From Ignavibacteria bacterium (GTDB taxonomy: Bacteria > Bacteroidota > Ignavibacteria > Tepidaquicellales > Tepidaquicellaceae): a DNA stretch of 64,000 bases. The notes beneath the pieces were generated by a model. That model made no database searches and had not been told where the DNA came from. It saw only the letters and a program-made list of their open reading frames with translations. Position numbers and translations under genes: made by a program. Positions 27,193 through 36,779 of this stretch are shown here, one piece after another; position 1 is the first letter of the stretch, and each line of letters starts with the position of its first letter. The DNA is taken from assembly GCA_016709315.1 (NCBI GenBank), contig JADJMZ010000001.1, positions 62,001 through 126,000 on the forward strand, read 5' to 3'.

Positions 27193-27966
27193 TTAAACCG
27201 CTGCTTCTTCCTTCTCATCCGTGATCCAGTCATAACCATGATCTTCAAGATGAAGCGCAAGTTCTTTGCCGCCGGATTTAACTATTTTCCCCTGATACAT
27301 TACGTGAACAAAATCAGGAACTATGTAATCCAGAAGTCTCTGATAATGCGTTATGACAATGAATGCATTTTCATTTGTCTTTAATTTATTCACGCCTTCA
27401 GCAACAGCCCTGAGAGCATCTATGTCAAGTCCCGAATCAGTTTCATCAAGTATAGAAAGTTTTGGATTCAGCATTGCCAGCTGAAATATCTCATTTCTCT
27501 TTTTCTCTCCTCCGGAAAATCCGACATTCACATATCTGCTTATCATCTGCGGATCGAGACCTACAAGCTTTGCTTTTTCTTTTATCAGCTTTAGAAATTC
27601 AACCGAACTCATCGGCTCTTCGCCTTTCGATTTTCTTATTTCATTGATGGCTGTCTTGAGAAAATTTGTGTTTGATACTCCGGGAATTTCCACCGGATAC
27701 TGAAACGCAAGGAATATTCCCTGTCTTGCCCTGTCTTCGGGCGAAATTTCAAGAAGATCCTTTCCTTCAAAAAGCACTTCGCCTTCAGTTACATCGTAAC
27801 CTTCTCTTCCGGTGAGAACGGATGCAAGTGTGCTTTTACCCGAACCGTTAGGTCCCATGATAGCGTGTACCTCGCCTGCATTTACCTGAAGGTTCAGACC
27901 TTTTAAAATTTCCTTACCGCCTTCGTCGGTTTCTACTTTTGCTTTTAAGTTTTTTATTGTTAACAT
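27193..27966 (-). CDS. sufC: Fe-S cluster assembly ATPase SufC
   Basis: SufC is the ABC-type ATPase that drives the SufBC2D scaffold. The 257-residue protein has Walker A IMGPNGSGKSTLASVL at about 37-45, the signature FSGGEKKRNEIFQ, Walker B LSILDETDSGLDI and the H-loop VITHYQRLLDY. It is expressed in the suf operon, but 325-bp and 610-bp repeat-bearing gaps now flank it, between it and sufD and between it and sufB. Confidence 0.95.
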   Translation of the reverse strand: MLTIKNLKAKVETDEGGKEILKGLNLQVNAGEVHAIMGPNGSGKSTLASVLTGREGYDVTEGEVLFEGKDLLEISPEDRARQGIFLAFQYPVEIPGVSNTNFLKTAINEIRKSKGEEPMSSVEFLKLIKEKAKLVGLDPQMISRYVNVGFSGGEKKRNEIFQLAMLNPKLSILDETDSGLDIDALRAVAEGVNKLKTNENAFIVITHYQRLLDYIVPDFVHVMYQGKIVKSGGKELALHLEDHGYDWITDEKEEAAV

Positions 27967-27999
27967 TTTCTTTGTTTATTTTTTATATATTCTTTTTTT

Positions 28000-28563
28000 A
28001 ACCTCTAAGACTCAAAGACTCTAAGTTACAAAGAGTTTTAATTAACTTTTAATATTTTAAACGTATATGAATTTTTAATTTTTTATTGTAAACTGAATTT
28101 CACAAAAAATCATATTATAAATCTTTTAATTCCATTTTTAATAAGAGGCACGTTAAAGTTTATTAAAAGCCCTAAATGTTTTTGAGCTAATTTCAATTGA
28201 CTTAAAATCTGAGCATCAAAAACAGCGTTTTGCTCAACAACTGCTTTTAACTCACATACAATTGAATTTTCAACCAAAACATCTATGCGATACCCTTCAT
28301 CAAAAGTCAAATCGTCATATTTTATAGGTATCTTAACCTGATTAATAAACTTAATGTTCTTCTTTCTTAATTCGTGACAGAAACATACTTCATAAATTCT
28401 CTCTAATAAACCAGGTCCCAATTTAGAATGAACTTTAAAAGCACAATCAACAATTTCCTTTATTAAGTTTTCTTCATTTGTAGTTGGATAATACTTTTCA
28501 CCCATCAATAAACAATCTTAATTTTAAAAAATACTTAATCTTTGAGACTTCGAGTCTTCGAGG
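28000..28563. mobile_element. Candidate small element: GxxExxY gene bounded by inverted repeats inside the suf operon
   Basis: The GxxExxY gene is enclosed by two inverted copies of the same repeat. At 28000-28035 the plus strand reads aacctctaagactcaaag with actctaag after it. At 28540-28563 it reads ctttgagacttcgagtcttc, whose complement begins cctcgaagactcgaagtctc. The two agree at about 20 of 24 positions. The block separates sufB from sufC, which are normally adjacent. Similar inverted copies bound gene-less segments at 26902-27183, 36616-36690 and 40597-40831. I infer a mobile or formerly mobile unit; no target-site duplication is visible to me. Confidence 0.5.
28110..28508 (-). CDS. 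GxxExxY protein (PD-(D/E)XK nuclease-like)
   Basis: This 132-residue protein of the GxxExxY family has the name-giving motif in GPGLLERIYEVCF (residues about 32-44). It has a nuclease-like core with YRIDVLVENSIVCELKAV, where the Asp and Glu-x-Lys fit a PD-(D/E)XK site, and the tail LKLAQKHLGLLINFNVPLIKNGIKR. Its biological role is not established. It lies in the suf operon, orientated with it, but is flanked by inverted repeats, so it looks like cargo or the core of a small element and not a Fe-S assembly gene. Confidence 0.86.
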   Translation of the reverse strand: MMGEKYYPTTNEENLIKEIVDCAFKVHSKLGPGLLERIYEVCFCHELRKKNIKFINQVKIPIKYDDLTFDEGYRIDVLVENSIVCELKAVVEQNAVFDAQILSQLKLAQKHLGLLINFNVPLIKNGIKRFII

Positions 28564-28576
28564 CAATTAAACCGAA

Positions 28577-30022
28577 TTACCCCACACTGCCTTCCAGTGA
28601 TATCGCCAGCAGCTTCTGCGCTTCGACAGCAAACTCCATCGGAAGCTGATTCAGTACTTCCTTCGCATAACCATTGACAATCAGCGCAACTGCATCTTCC
28701 TGTGATATTCCCCTCTGATTACAATAAAACATTATGTCTTCACCGATCTTTGATGTTGTAGCTTCGTGCTCGACGTGAGCCGAACTGTTCTTTATTTCAA
28801 AGTAGGGAAATGTATGTGCTCCGCATCTGTCTCCCATCAGCAGAGAATCGCATTGTGAAAAATTTCTCGCATTGTCTGCACGTTTACTTACCTGCACAAG
28901 TCCTCTGTAACTGTTATGGCTCTTTCCGGCTGAGATTCCTTTTGAAACGATCCTGCTCTTTGTATTCTTTCCAATGTGCATCATCTTTGTACCTGTATCC
29001 GCCTGCTGCATATTGTTTGTCAGTGCAACCGAATAAAACTCGCCAATCGAATTATCACCTTTAAGTATCACGCTCGGATATTTCCACGTAATCGAAGAAC
29101 CTGTTTCGACCTGTGTCCATGAGATCTTTGAATTATTCCCTGCGCATATTCCTCTCTTAGTTACAAAATTATAAATTCCGCCTTTTCCTTCTTTGTCTCC
29201 CGGATACCAGTTCTGTACGGTTGAGTATTTTATTTCAGCATTTTCCATTGCAATGAGTTCGACCACTGCAGCATGAAGCTGATTCTCATCCCGCATCGGT
29301 GCTGTGCATCCTTCGAGATAGCTGACATAACTTCCTTCATCGGCAACGATCAGTGTCCTTTCGAACTGTCCCGTATTCTCTGCATTAATTCTAAAATATG
29401 TCGAAAGCTCCATCGGACATCGCACTCCTTTCGGAATATAAACGAACGATCCGTCTGTAAATACTGCGGAGTTAAGTGCTGCAAAAAAATTATCTGTCTG
29501 GGGAACGACCGATCCGAGATATTTCATTACAAGGTCATGATGATCTCTAAGAGCTTCGCTCATTGAACAAAAAATAATTCCAAGTTCAGCTAATTTTTCC
29601 TTGTATGTAGTTGCAACTGATACACTGTCCATAACCGCATCTACTGCAACTCCGGCAAGTATAAGCTGCTCTTCAAGAGGAATGCCGAGTTTTTCGTAAG
29701 TTCTTTTTATTTCAGGATCAAGCTCGTCAAGACTGTTAAGCTTTTTTTTATGTGTCGGGGCTGCATAATAAATGATTTCATTGTAATCTATCGGAGGATA
29801 ATGCACATTAGGCCATTTCGGCTCTGTCATTTCAAGCCATAATCTGTACGCCTTAAATCTCCATTCAAGCATTGATTCGGATTCTTTCTTTTTATTTGAA
29901 ATAAGTCTGATAATGTCTTCATTCAGTCCTTTCGGAGCAATATCCATTTCTACGTCTGTTACAAAACCGTATTTGTAATCCGAGGAAGTTACTTTTTCGA
30001 GAATATCATCTTCTGTTCCCAT
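28577..30022 (-). CDS. sufB: Fe-S cluster assembly protein SufB
   Basis: SufB is the scaffold subunit on which the Fe-S cluster forms. The 481-residue protein has VYIPKGVRCPMELSTYFRIN, SYVSYLEGCTAPM, and the C-terminal block NFSQCDSLLMGDRCGAHTFP with the conserved cysteines, then SSAHVEHEATTSKI. It is the first gene of the suf operon as laid out here (sufB, C, D, S, E, DUF59). No repressor gene such as sufR or iscR is adjacent. Confidence 0.95.
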   Translation of the reverse strand: MGTEDDILEKVTSSDYKYGFVTDVEMDIAPKGLNEDIIRLISNKKKESESMLEWRFKAYRLWLEMTEPKWPNVHYPPIDYNEIIYYAAPTHKKKLNSLDELDPEIKRTYEKLGIPLEEQLILAGVAVDAVMDSVSVATTYKEKLAELGIIFCSMSEALRDHHDLVMKYLGSVVPQTDNFFAALNSAVFTDGSFVYIPKGVRCPMELSTYFRINAENTGQFERTLIVADEGSYVSYLEGCTAPMRDENQLHAAVVELIAMENAEIKYSTVQNWYPGDKEGKGGIYNFVTKRGICAGNNSKISWTQVETGSSITWKYPSVILKGDNSIGEFYSVALTNNMQQADTGTKMMHIGKNTKSRIVSKGISAGKSHNSYRGLVQVSKRADNARNFSQCDSLLMGDRCGAHTFPYFEIKNSSAHVEHEATTSKIGEDIMFYCNQRGISQEDAVALIVNGYAKEVLNQLPMEFAVEAQKLLAISLEGSVG

Positions 30023-30210
30023 TTTTATCTTTGATTAAATGTTTTAATTGTTTTTTGAATTTGGACTAAATTAGTCTTATTTAGATAAAAAATAAAGTGA
30101 AAACAATTTCTTTACCCAAATTGCCGGGATATATACTGATTTTCTTTCCTTATCACACTATTTATATCTTTGATTCCGTTTTTAATTTTTCTAATTTCAT
30201 AAAAATCTTT

Positions 30211-31458
30211 ATGAAAATAACTGCTGCCTGCTTACTTTTTATTTTTTCAATTTTAATTAATTCTGTTGGATTTTCATTCATCAATGAAAATTCGTCTGAC
30301 AGACAGTTTATCAATGGAAAAGTAGTTGACGAAAGAGGATTTCCGATACCTTATATTAAAGTGATCTCTGGTAAAAGTGAAACGCAGACGGATATTGCCG
30401 GAAAATTCAACTTTATAAATATTTCCTCTGATTATGATATTACTTTAGCGGAGAGATATTCATCCACCGCAGTTATTTATAAAGATCTTTCTGTGTCAAA
30501 CCCGAATCTTACATTTTTCGGAGAGATAGAGGATAACTATTCGAATTTTATAAACCTGAAGATCAGGTTTCCAAAATTACTTCCGGGTGAAAAAGGATTG
30601 TTCAAATTTATATCTCAGGATATTTTTGAAAGCAATGAGTCGTCAGCGAAAGAAGGTGACAGTATTATTACATTAAGTGTTAAATGGCCAATGCATCAGA
30701 ATATTCTGAAAGGACAGATAGTCTTTCTTTCCAGTAATGATACAGGATATAAATTTATTAAGTTTAGGGAAATAATTCTTGATAAATTCAAAAAGTCTCA
30801 GGAATTAAAATTTGATTCCAAACCGGGAAATAAAATCACTACTTCGAAATTAAATATTTATTTTCCGGATGAACAATATTTTTCAAAAGACTTTTCCGTC
30901 AAAACGGATTTTTTTAACTACGACAAAAATTCCGGAATAAAATTCTTTGAAGATGAAAGCAGCGACAATCAATTCAGAATATCTGTACCTGATAATCTGC
31001 CAATAACATTTAAATTCAGGATTACCGGTTTTGCAAAGAGAAAGGACGGAACCGAGTTTCTTAATACTTCTTATGCATCTCCCGGAAACAATCTTAAAAT
31101 AGAATCTGAGAATGCGCCTGAGCTTCAGACACCGCAAAACAATTCTCTTTCAATAGACGGAGATACAAGATTCTCTTATTCAGTTGGTTCAGGAGCAGGA
31201 ATTTATGTAGTGGAATTCAGAAGCAAAAATCCTTCAATGAGATTTTTTATTGTAACAGACAGGAACGAAGTTTATCTGAATTATCTTTCAAGAAATGAAT
31301 TCAGAAACGGAAGCATTCAGTTCGAATGGAGCGTCAGAAAGTTTCTGACATATTTTAATGTTGATGAGTTTGTAAAGCCGCCGGTTTTTAAAAATGATTT
31401 CGCATATAAAGCTGTAATGATCTCATCAAGAAGATATTTCAAAACCGGATTTTACTGA
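30211..31458 (+). CDS. Secreted protein with a carboxypeptidase-regulatory-like domain
   Basis: This is a protein of 415 residues from the ATG at 30211, which begins a signal peptide (MKITAACLLFIFSILINSVGF). A GTG-started frame from 30097 would add 38 residues with no signal character, so I reject it. Residues about 30-70 (INGKVVDERGFPIPYIKV followed by TDIAGKFNF) match the carboxypeptidase regulatory-like beta-sandwich common in Bacteroidota surface proteins. The rest is beta-rich with no recognised domain. It is divergent from sufB and convergent with era, overlapping era's 3' end by 7 nt. Confidence 0.68.
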   Translation: MKITAACLLFIFSILINSVGFSFINENSSDRQFINGKVVDERGFPIPYIKVISGKSETQTDIAGKFNFINISSDYDITLAERYSSTAVIYKDLSVSNPNLTFFGEIEDNYSNFINLKIRFPKLLPGEKGLFKFISQDIFESNESSAKEGDSIITLSVKWPMHQNILKGQIVFLSSNDTGYKFIKFREIILDKFKKSQELKFDSKPGNKITTSKLNIYFPDEQYFSKDFSVKTDFFNYDKNSGIKFFEDESSDNQFRISVPDNLPITFKFRITGFAKRKDGTEFLNTSYASPGNNLKIESENAPELQTPQNNSLSIDGDTRFSYSVGSGAGIYVVEFRSKNPSMRFFIVTDRNEVYLNYLSRNEFRNGSIQFEWSVRKFLTYFNVDEFVKPPVFKNDFAYKAVMISSRRYFKTGFY

Positions 31459-32342
31459 TTATAATTTTCTCTGATAAAATTCCTGTTGTTTCTCCAGTCT
31501 TTCCTGACCTTTACAAATAATTCCAGATATACTCTCCTGCCAAGAAATTTCTCGATTTCAAGTCTCGCCTTTTCACCAAGACGCTTAAGTCCTCCGCCCT
31601 TTTTTCCAATGACAATTATTTTCTGAGTCTCTCTTTCAAGAATTATATCTGCATTTATGTAAACAAGCCTTTCGCTTCTCTCCTTGAACTCATTTATATT
31701 TACCAGTACGCTGTAAGGAATTTCCTCATGATAAAACCGCAGTATCTTTTCTCTGATAATTTCACCGACAAAGAATTTTTCGGATTTATCAGTAAGAGTT
31801 TCCTTGTCATAAAAAAATTCACCTTCGGGTAAATCCTTTACTATCAGGTCTTTCAGCATATCAACGTTTTCATTGTCAAGCGCTGATACAGGGACAATGT
31901 CATCATACCTGAATTCAGAAGTAAGCTTTTCCATCACCGGAAGAAGTTTCGCTTTGTCAATGAGATCTATTTTATTCAACACAACAATTCTCTTCTTTCC
32001 TGACAATACATCGCCGAATTTTTCTTCAGTATTTTTAAGATCTTCATAATCAATATTCAGCACATCCATTATATGAATGACAACATCGGCTTCTTCAAGG
32101 GAAGTTTTAATTTCCGTAAGCATGAATTTCTGAAGTTCGTATTTAGGATCGAGAGTGCCGGGTGTGTCAATGAAGACAATCTGATAATTATCCTCTGTAA
32201 GAATTCCGAGTATTTTATTTCTCGTGGTCTGAACTTTTTTATTTACAACTGATAGTTTAAAATTCAGCAGACTGTTTATGAGTGTGGATTTTCCAGCATT
32301 CGGTTTTCCGAAAATCGCCGCAAAGCCCGCTTTATTTTTCAT
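31452..32342 (-). CDS. era: GTPase Era
   Basis: Era is a ribosome-assembly GTPase that binds 16S rRNA. The 296-residue protein has G1 IFGKPNAGKSTLINSLL, G3 VFIDTPGTLDP, and G4 VVLNKIDLID, then the KH domain with IVIGKKGGGLKRLGEKARLEIE and VYLELFVKVRKDWRNN. It overlaps the lipoprotein gene upstream by 11 nt. Confidence 0.94.
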   Translation of the reverse strand: MKNKAGFAAIFGKPNAGKSTLINSLLNFKLSVVNKKVQTTRNKILGILTEDNYQIVFIDTPGTLDPKYELQKFMLTEIKTSLEEADVVIHIMDVLNIDYEDLKNTEEKFGDVLSGKKRIVVLNKIDLIDKAKLLPVMEKLTSEFRYDDIVPVSALDNENVDMLKDLIVKDLPEGEFFYDKETLTDKSEKFFVGEIIREKILRFYHEEIPYSVLVNINEFKERSERLVYINADIILERETQKIIVIGKKGGGLKRLGEKARLEIEKFLGRRVYLELFVKVRKDWRNNRNFIRENYNQ

Positions 32343-32829
32343 TTGTCATTATCCTTATCTGATCTTTAGAATTAAGTATCACCTGTGGTTTATTTTTGTA
32401 AGTTGTGATCTTACCGGTTACTTCCACAGTCTTTTCTTTATACTTAGAAAGATCTCCGAAGTCATTAAACCTGTTCTCAAAAACAGCGCAGGAAAAAATA
32501 TTTTTCGGAAACTTGTTTTCAAAATTAATGTATGAAACCTTATCGCTTAAATAAATATCAGCGACATATCCTCTTATTGTCAGCGAATCTCCAATGTGAA
32601 ACTTAACTTCCTGTGATGAAATAATTTCCATCCCTGTCTTTTCACCCGAACTTTTATAATTTAACTTCCCTGATTCCGGTGAAGATTCTTCTGAATCTCT
32701 GTTTCCGGGAATATTGTTATCCGGGATATCATTCTTTTTTTCTTTAACAGCATTCGAACCATTATCCCTGACACAGCCCGCAGAAAGATTTATACATAAA
32801 AGAACTAAAATTAACTTTGCCGTTTTCAT
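32332..32829 (-). CDS. Lipoprotein with an OB-fold-like domain
   Basis: This 165-residue protein has a lipoprotein signal ending in LSAGC (cysteine at residue 19) and a Ser/Asn/Asp-rich linker (about 20-70). A C-terminal beta-rich domain follows: GDSLTIRGYVADIYLSDKV, then TVEVTGKITTYKNKPQVIL and NSKDQIRI. This is the pattern of OB-fold nucleic-acid-binding-type or YgiW-like domains. It probably lies at the periplasmic face of a membrane. The start is coupled to era. The function is unknown. Confidence 0.7.
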   Translation of the reverse strand: MKTAKLILVLLCINLSAGCVRDNGSNAVKEKKNDIPDNNIPGNRDSEESSPESGKLNYKSSGEKTGMEIISSQEVKFHIGDSLTIRGYVADIYLSDKVSYINFENKFPKNIFSCAVFENRFNDFGDLSKYKEKTVEVTGKITTYKNKPQVILNSKDQIRIMTNEK

Positions 32830-32931
32830 ATACTTTTCATTTAATTAAAAAATATTTAAACCGGCAAAATCTATGAAAGAACACGATCTGTTACAATCTA
32901 TTTAAGAATGTAAGACAGAAATCTGACCTGA

Positions 32932-34445
32932 TCAATAATTATCTATCTGGGCTCTCTGAAGTTTTCCTGAATAATCAATATAGACCGCTTTCCATTCTGT
33001 ATAAAAATCATAAACCGTCCATCCGCCTTCTCTGTGTCCGTTACCTGTTTGCTTTACTCCGCCAAAAGGCATGTGAGCTTCAGCCCCTATGGTTGCGCCG
33101 TTTACATAAGTTATACCGGCTTTGATATCTCTTATTGCGACAAAAGCATCGTTAATATTTTTGTAAAAATACTTGATGACAATCCGTAAGGAGTGCCGTT
33201 AAGTATGTTAATTGCATCTGTCAGATCTTCACATTTAATCACTGATAATACCGGTCCGAAAATTTCTTCCTGTTCGATCCTCATACCGGGTTTGACTTCA
33301 GTAAATATAGTCGGCTGATAAAACCATCCTTTTTCAAGTTCGCCTTCTCTTGCATACTCTCCTCCTGCAGCAAGCACAGCATTATCTTCATTCAATCCTA
33401 TCTTAACATAATCATTAACAGATTCTCTCTGCGCTTCGCTTACGCAGGGACCAACTTCAACACCATTATCATTTCCGTATCCGAGTTTAAGTTTCCTTAC
33501 TCTTGCGATCAGCTTATCAACAAACTCATAATAAATATCCTTATGAAGAATAAGTCTTGAAGTCGCGGTACATCTCTGACCTGTTGTACCGAATGCGCCC
33601 CACAGAACAGCTTCAAGCGCAAGTTCCTGATCAGCGTCATTCATTACTATCTGTGCATTCTTGCCTCCGAGTTCAAGCGAGACTCTCTTCAGACTTCCGC
33701 CCGCTACTTCATTGATTCTTTTGCCTACTTCAGTAGATCCGGTAAATGAAATAAGGTCAACATCAGGATGCGAGATCATCGCTTCGCCGACAATTCTTCC
33801 TTTACCGTGAACGATATTTATTACTCCGGGAATGTAATCCTTGCCAAGAACTTCCCTCATAGCCGCATCTATTATTTCCACAAGAATAGTTGCAGTCTTC
33901 GGAGTAAGTTCAGCAGGTTTGAATACGCAGGTATTTCCGCAAACAAGCGCAGGGAACATTTTCCAGGTCGGTATTGCCATTGGGAAATTCCAGGGTGTAA
34001 TGAATCCGCCTACACCAATCGGAACTCTGAAGCTCAGATTCATTTTATTAGGAAGCTCGCTCGGCGCATTAAGTCCGAAGAGTCTTCTTCCTTCCGAAGC
34101 TGCATAATAAGCAGTATCAATTCCTTCCTGCACATCACCTTTTGTTTCCGCAAAGACTTTTCCCATTTCTCTTGTCATCTCATGAGCTATCTCATCTTTC
34201 CTTTCGAACATTCTGTCACCAACGACTTTAAGTACATCGCCTCTTTTCGGAGCTGGAACAAGTCTCCATTTTTCGAAAGCTGCTTTAGCAGCGGCAACTG
34301 CTTCCATCACATCTTCTTTTCCTGATGAAGGAAATATACCGATAAGATCTTCATTCCATTTGGCAGGATTCCTGTTTTCAAAAGTATTTCCGCTTAATGA
34401 ATCTTTCCATACCCCGTTTATGAGATTATTGAATTTTTCAGACAT
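32932..34445 (-). CDS. Aldehyde dehydrogenase, frameshifted near 33160
   Basis: This NAD(P)-dependent aldehyde dehydrogenase has about 504 residues when rejoined. The first frame gives the cofactor-binding block GGFITPWNFPMAIPTWKM, the catalytic glutamate in SLELGGKNAQIV and the nucleophile in GTTGQRCTATSRLIL. After SSIFTK the frame breaks at a run of T (33157-33162 region). The other frame continues with AGITYVNGATIGAEAHMPFGG and ends at 32932 with AQIDNY. The conserved C-terminus is intact, so the break is probably a missing A. The substrate is not evident, and the gene has no catabolic neighbours. Confidence 0.85.
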
Positions 34446-35202
34446 TATATAAATTTCTCCTGTTTGATTTTAAATTATGTTTCAAAATACTCATTTGATG
34501 TCTTTATAAAAATTCATTTATTAATGGACAATAAAAAGATTTTGTGCGCGGCAATTATTTTTCGCAGATCAACGCAAATAAAACAGCTTGTTAATGAGCA
34601 TTCAATTTTCCGTAATCTCTGAGTCTCCCACCTAAAATTTGATTTGTTTAGGTCCACCCGAATAAAATTTGAATTTTGTTTGAAATTATTGCGGGGACTC
34701 AGAGGAAGAAGTTCGTTCGTCAGTAAGTAAAGACCTCTGAGTCCCTGCAGAAATAGCAGACTGAATTTAAAATGTATGCAGGCAGGAGACTCAGAGGGGA
34801 CGGGAAGACTGAAATCAAGAAATTTTTAGAAGCCCACAAATATCTGAATTAGGATTTTTAAGATTAAAAGATTTTAGGATTGTAAATAAAACAAGTGAAC
34901 AAGATTATGTTTAGTTTAATCCTTATTTCCTCAAATCCTAAAAATCCTCAAATCCTAAAAATCCTAAAAATCCTCAAATCCTAAAAATCCTAAAAATCCT
35001 CAAATCCTCAAATCCTCAAATCCTAAAAATCCTAATCCAGACAATGTATAAGATTACATAAAAGTATACATTTGCACTGAACTTAATATTTAATTTATAT
35101 AAATTTGTTTAAACAAAACTACATAAATACATTAATTCAGATGTCATCATTAATTCAGATGTTATCTTGTTAAATAACTTTACAAAATCAAACATTAAAA
35201 AA
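34446..35202. repeat. Intergenic region with inverted and low-complexity repeats
   Basis: This 757-bp region has no credible gene. A 12-bp inverted repeat lies at 34694-34705 (gggactcagagg) and 34734-34745 (cctctgagtccc), with a third copy of the word at about 34785-34797. The phrase attgcggggactcag recurs at 54877-54892. From 34928 to 35037 there are about 13 irregular units of tcctaaaaa/tcctcaaa (8-9 bp each). At 34851-34885 aggatttttaagatt and agattttaggatt are partly complementary to that array, so a long imperfect hairpin is possible. The promoter of the next gene probably lies near the right end. Confidence 0.8.
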
Positions 35203-35811
35203 ATGAAAAATTTTAACTTTAAAAAAATCTTCAGAGGCATACTGTTACCGGTAATAGTGATAGCGGCTGTAAGCATTCCTTCATGCTATTATGATTATGG
35301 TCTTAATACAGATAATTATGATGTCGTGGGAACATTTTACAACACGGATTACAATTTTAGCGCTGTGAACAAGTTTTATCTTAAAGGTTCTGTTATTCAT
35401 ATCGGAGGCAATTTCTCTAATGCTTATGACGCTCTTATTTTGGAAAAGACAAAAGCAAATTTATTAGCTCTCGGATGGACGGAAGTTGCGGCTCAGGATT
35501 CTGCAACTGCAGATGTAATTGTGAGTACCGGAGTAACTACTACAACCAATGTAGTAAATAATGGCGGAACCGGCTGCTGGTATGATTACTGGGGTTACAC
35601 ATGGTGTTACCCGTCTTATTCATATTCTTATACATATACAACGGGAACAATCGTAATATTGATGGGTGATAAGAGAGTTACGACAGGCAGTAGTATTCCT
35701 GCGCAATGGAATGCATTGATGAACGGTCTTGCAGGAGAATCAAGTACAGGCAATCCTACTACGAGAATTACAAATGCAATTAACAAAGCTTTTCACAATC
35801 ACCTTATTTGA
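35203..35811 (+). CDS. DUF4136-type lipoprotein
   Basis: This protein has about 202 residues from the ATG at 35203. An upstream in-frame start at 35167 would add 12 residues before the signal and is unlikely. The signal MKNFNFKKIFRGILLPVIVIA ends in a lipobox SIPSC. The mature part has TYNFSAVNKFYLKG-like strands and DALILEKTKANLLALGW, then ATADVIVSTGV, typical of DUF4136 proteins (found in the outer membrane/periplasm of Bacteroidota and Pseudomonadota). The final block PAQWNALMNGLAGESS is also usual. The function is unknown. Confidence 0.75.
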   Translation: MKNFNFKKIFRGILLPVIVIAAVSIPSCYYDYGLNTDNYDVVGTFYNTDYNFSAVNKFYLKGSVIHIGGNFSNAYDALILEKTKANLLALGWTEVAAQDSATADVIVSTGVTTTTNVVNNGGTGCWYDYWGYTWCYPSYSYSYTYTTGTIVILMGDKRVTTGSSIPAQWNALMNGLAGESSTGNPTTRITNAINKAFHNHLI

Positions 35812-35850
35812 AAAATTAGAACTATAAATTTTAAATTTTAAAAAAATAAA

Positions 35851-36493
35851 ATGAAAAAATATCAAATATAAAAATAATTTTTTGTATACTTATACTGTCA
35901 TTCATATTTATAAAAGATAGTTCTTCTCAGACAAGAAAAGGTGATTATACCGCCTCAATCGAATATAGTACCTCATTTAATATCGGCAGAGCATCTGATT
36001 ACATCAGCCAGCCGGGATGGTTAGGCGGTCAGTTTACATTTAAAAGTTTTCTGAAAAATAATGTAGCCATCGGAGCGAATTTTCAGTTAAATGTTCTGGC
36101 AAAAGAAGATGTTAACGGAGTAACCGAACTGCCGAACGGAACTATTTCCGGTCCGCAGGCAAGGTATCTGAATTATTCTCCGATCTATGCAAATGTAGGG
36201 TATTATTTTAATAAAAGCTTAAGAGGAAAATTCATTCCTTACATTCAGGCGAACGTAGGAACAATTCACGTCTGGCAGAGACTACAGATCGGCGCAAATC
36301 AGATAGACAATGATACCTGGCATTTCGGTTTCGGACCCGAAGTCGGATTTGTTGCAAGAGTTGGATACATGGTGGGAATAACGCTTAATGCAAAATATAA
36401 TTATGCATTATCTTCAGGAGAAACACTTGTAAAAGTGATGATAATTCATATTCATTCTTTAATTTAAATCTCGGACTGGTTTATATTAGATAA
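35851..36493 (+). CDS. Outer-membrane beta-barrel-like protein, frameshifted twice
   Basis: Translation of the reconstructed frame gives a signal peptide (NIKIIFCILILSFIFIKDSSSQ), then beta-strands such as ASIEYSTSFNIG and FIPYIQANVGTIHVWQRLQ, and FGFGPEVGFVARVGYMVGI, ending in NLNLGLVYIR. These are typical of the small outer-membrane beta-barrel family. The ATG at 35851 meets a stop at codon 7 unless one A is added to the A run at 35854-35858. A second missing A near 36434 is needed to reach the stop at 36493. The two sites lie in homopolymers, so a sequence error is more likely than a pseudogene. Confidence 0.65.
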
Positions 36494-36523
36494 ATAATTA
36501 CCATTTTTCGTTTTCATAGTCCC

Positions 36524-36559
36524 AAACTGCAAAGGCGTTTCTGCTTTTGCAGTTTTTTT
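36524..36559 (+). terminator. Rho-independent terminator after the beta-barrel gene
   Basis: A perfect 10-bp stem (aaactgcaaa at 36524-36533 and tttgcagttt at 36546-36555) has a 12-nt loop and is followed by a T tract. It lies 30 bp after the stop codon of the beta-barrel gene. It could also work weakly on the other strand because A runs precede the stem. Confidence 0.88.
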
Positions 36560-36615
36560 TATTGGCGAGGCAAGCTCCATTATATAGTGAGTGCTCGAAA
36601 CTAGTAAAAAGATTT

Positions 36616-36690
36616 TACCACAAAGACGCAAAGACACAAAGAATATAATTTTAAGTTTTTACCTTTGAGTCTTAGTGCCTTCGTGGTATA
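36616..36690. repeat. Inverted pair of the dispersed 'ccacaaagac...' repeat
   Basis: At 36616-36641 the sequence is taccacaaagacgcaaag followed by acacaaag. At 36661-36690 the inverse word acctttgagtcttagtgcct runs into tcgtggta. The two arms face each other over about 20 bp, forming a near-perfect long hairpin typical of a MITE or REP-like unit. It lies between the terminator and the MBL hydrolase. Just before it, at 36564-36574, ggcgaggcaag matches the end of the GC-rich micro-insert seen elsewhere. Confidence 0.7.
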
Positions 36691-36779
36691 AATGGAATTT
36701 AATGGCATCAGATTTAAAATTGAATTAGTATCTTAATAATGGTAATTTGCTATTGAAAAATTTTAAATGAAAATATAAG

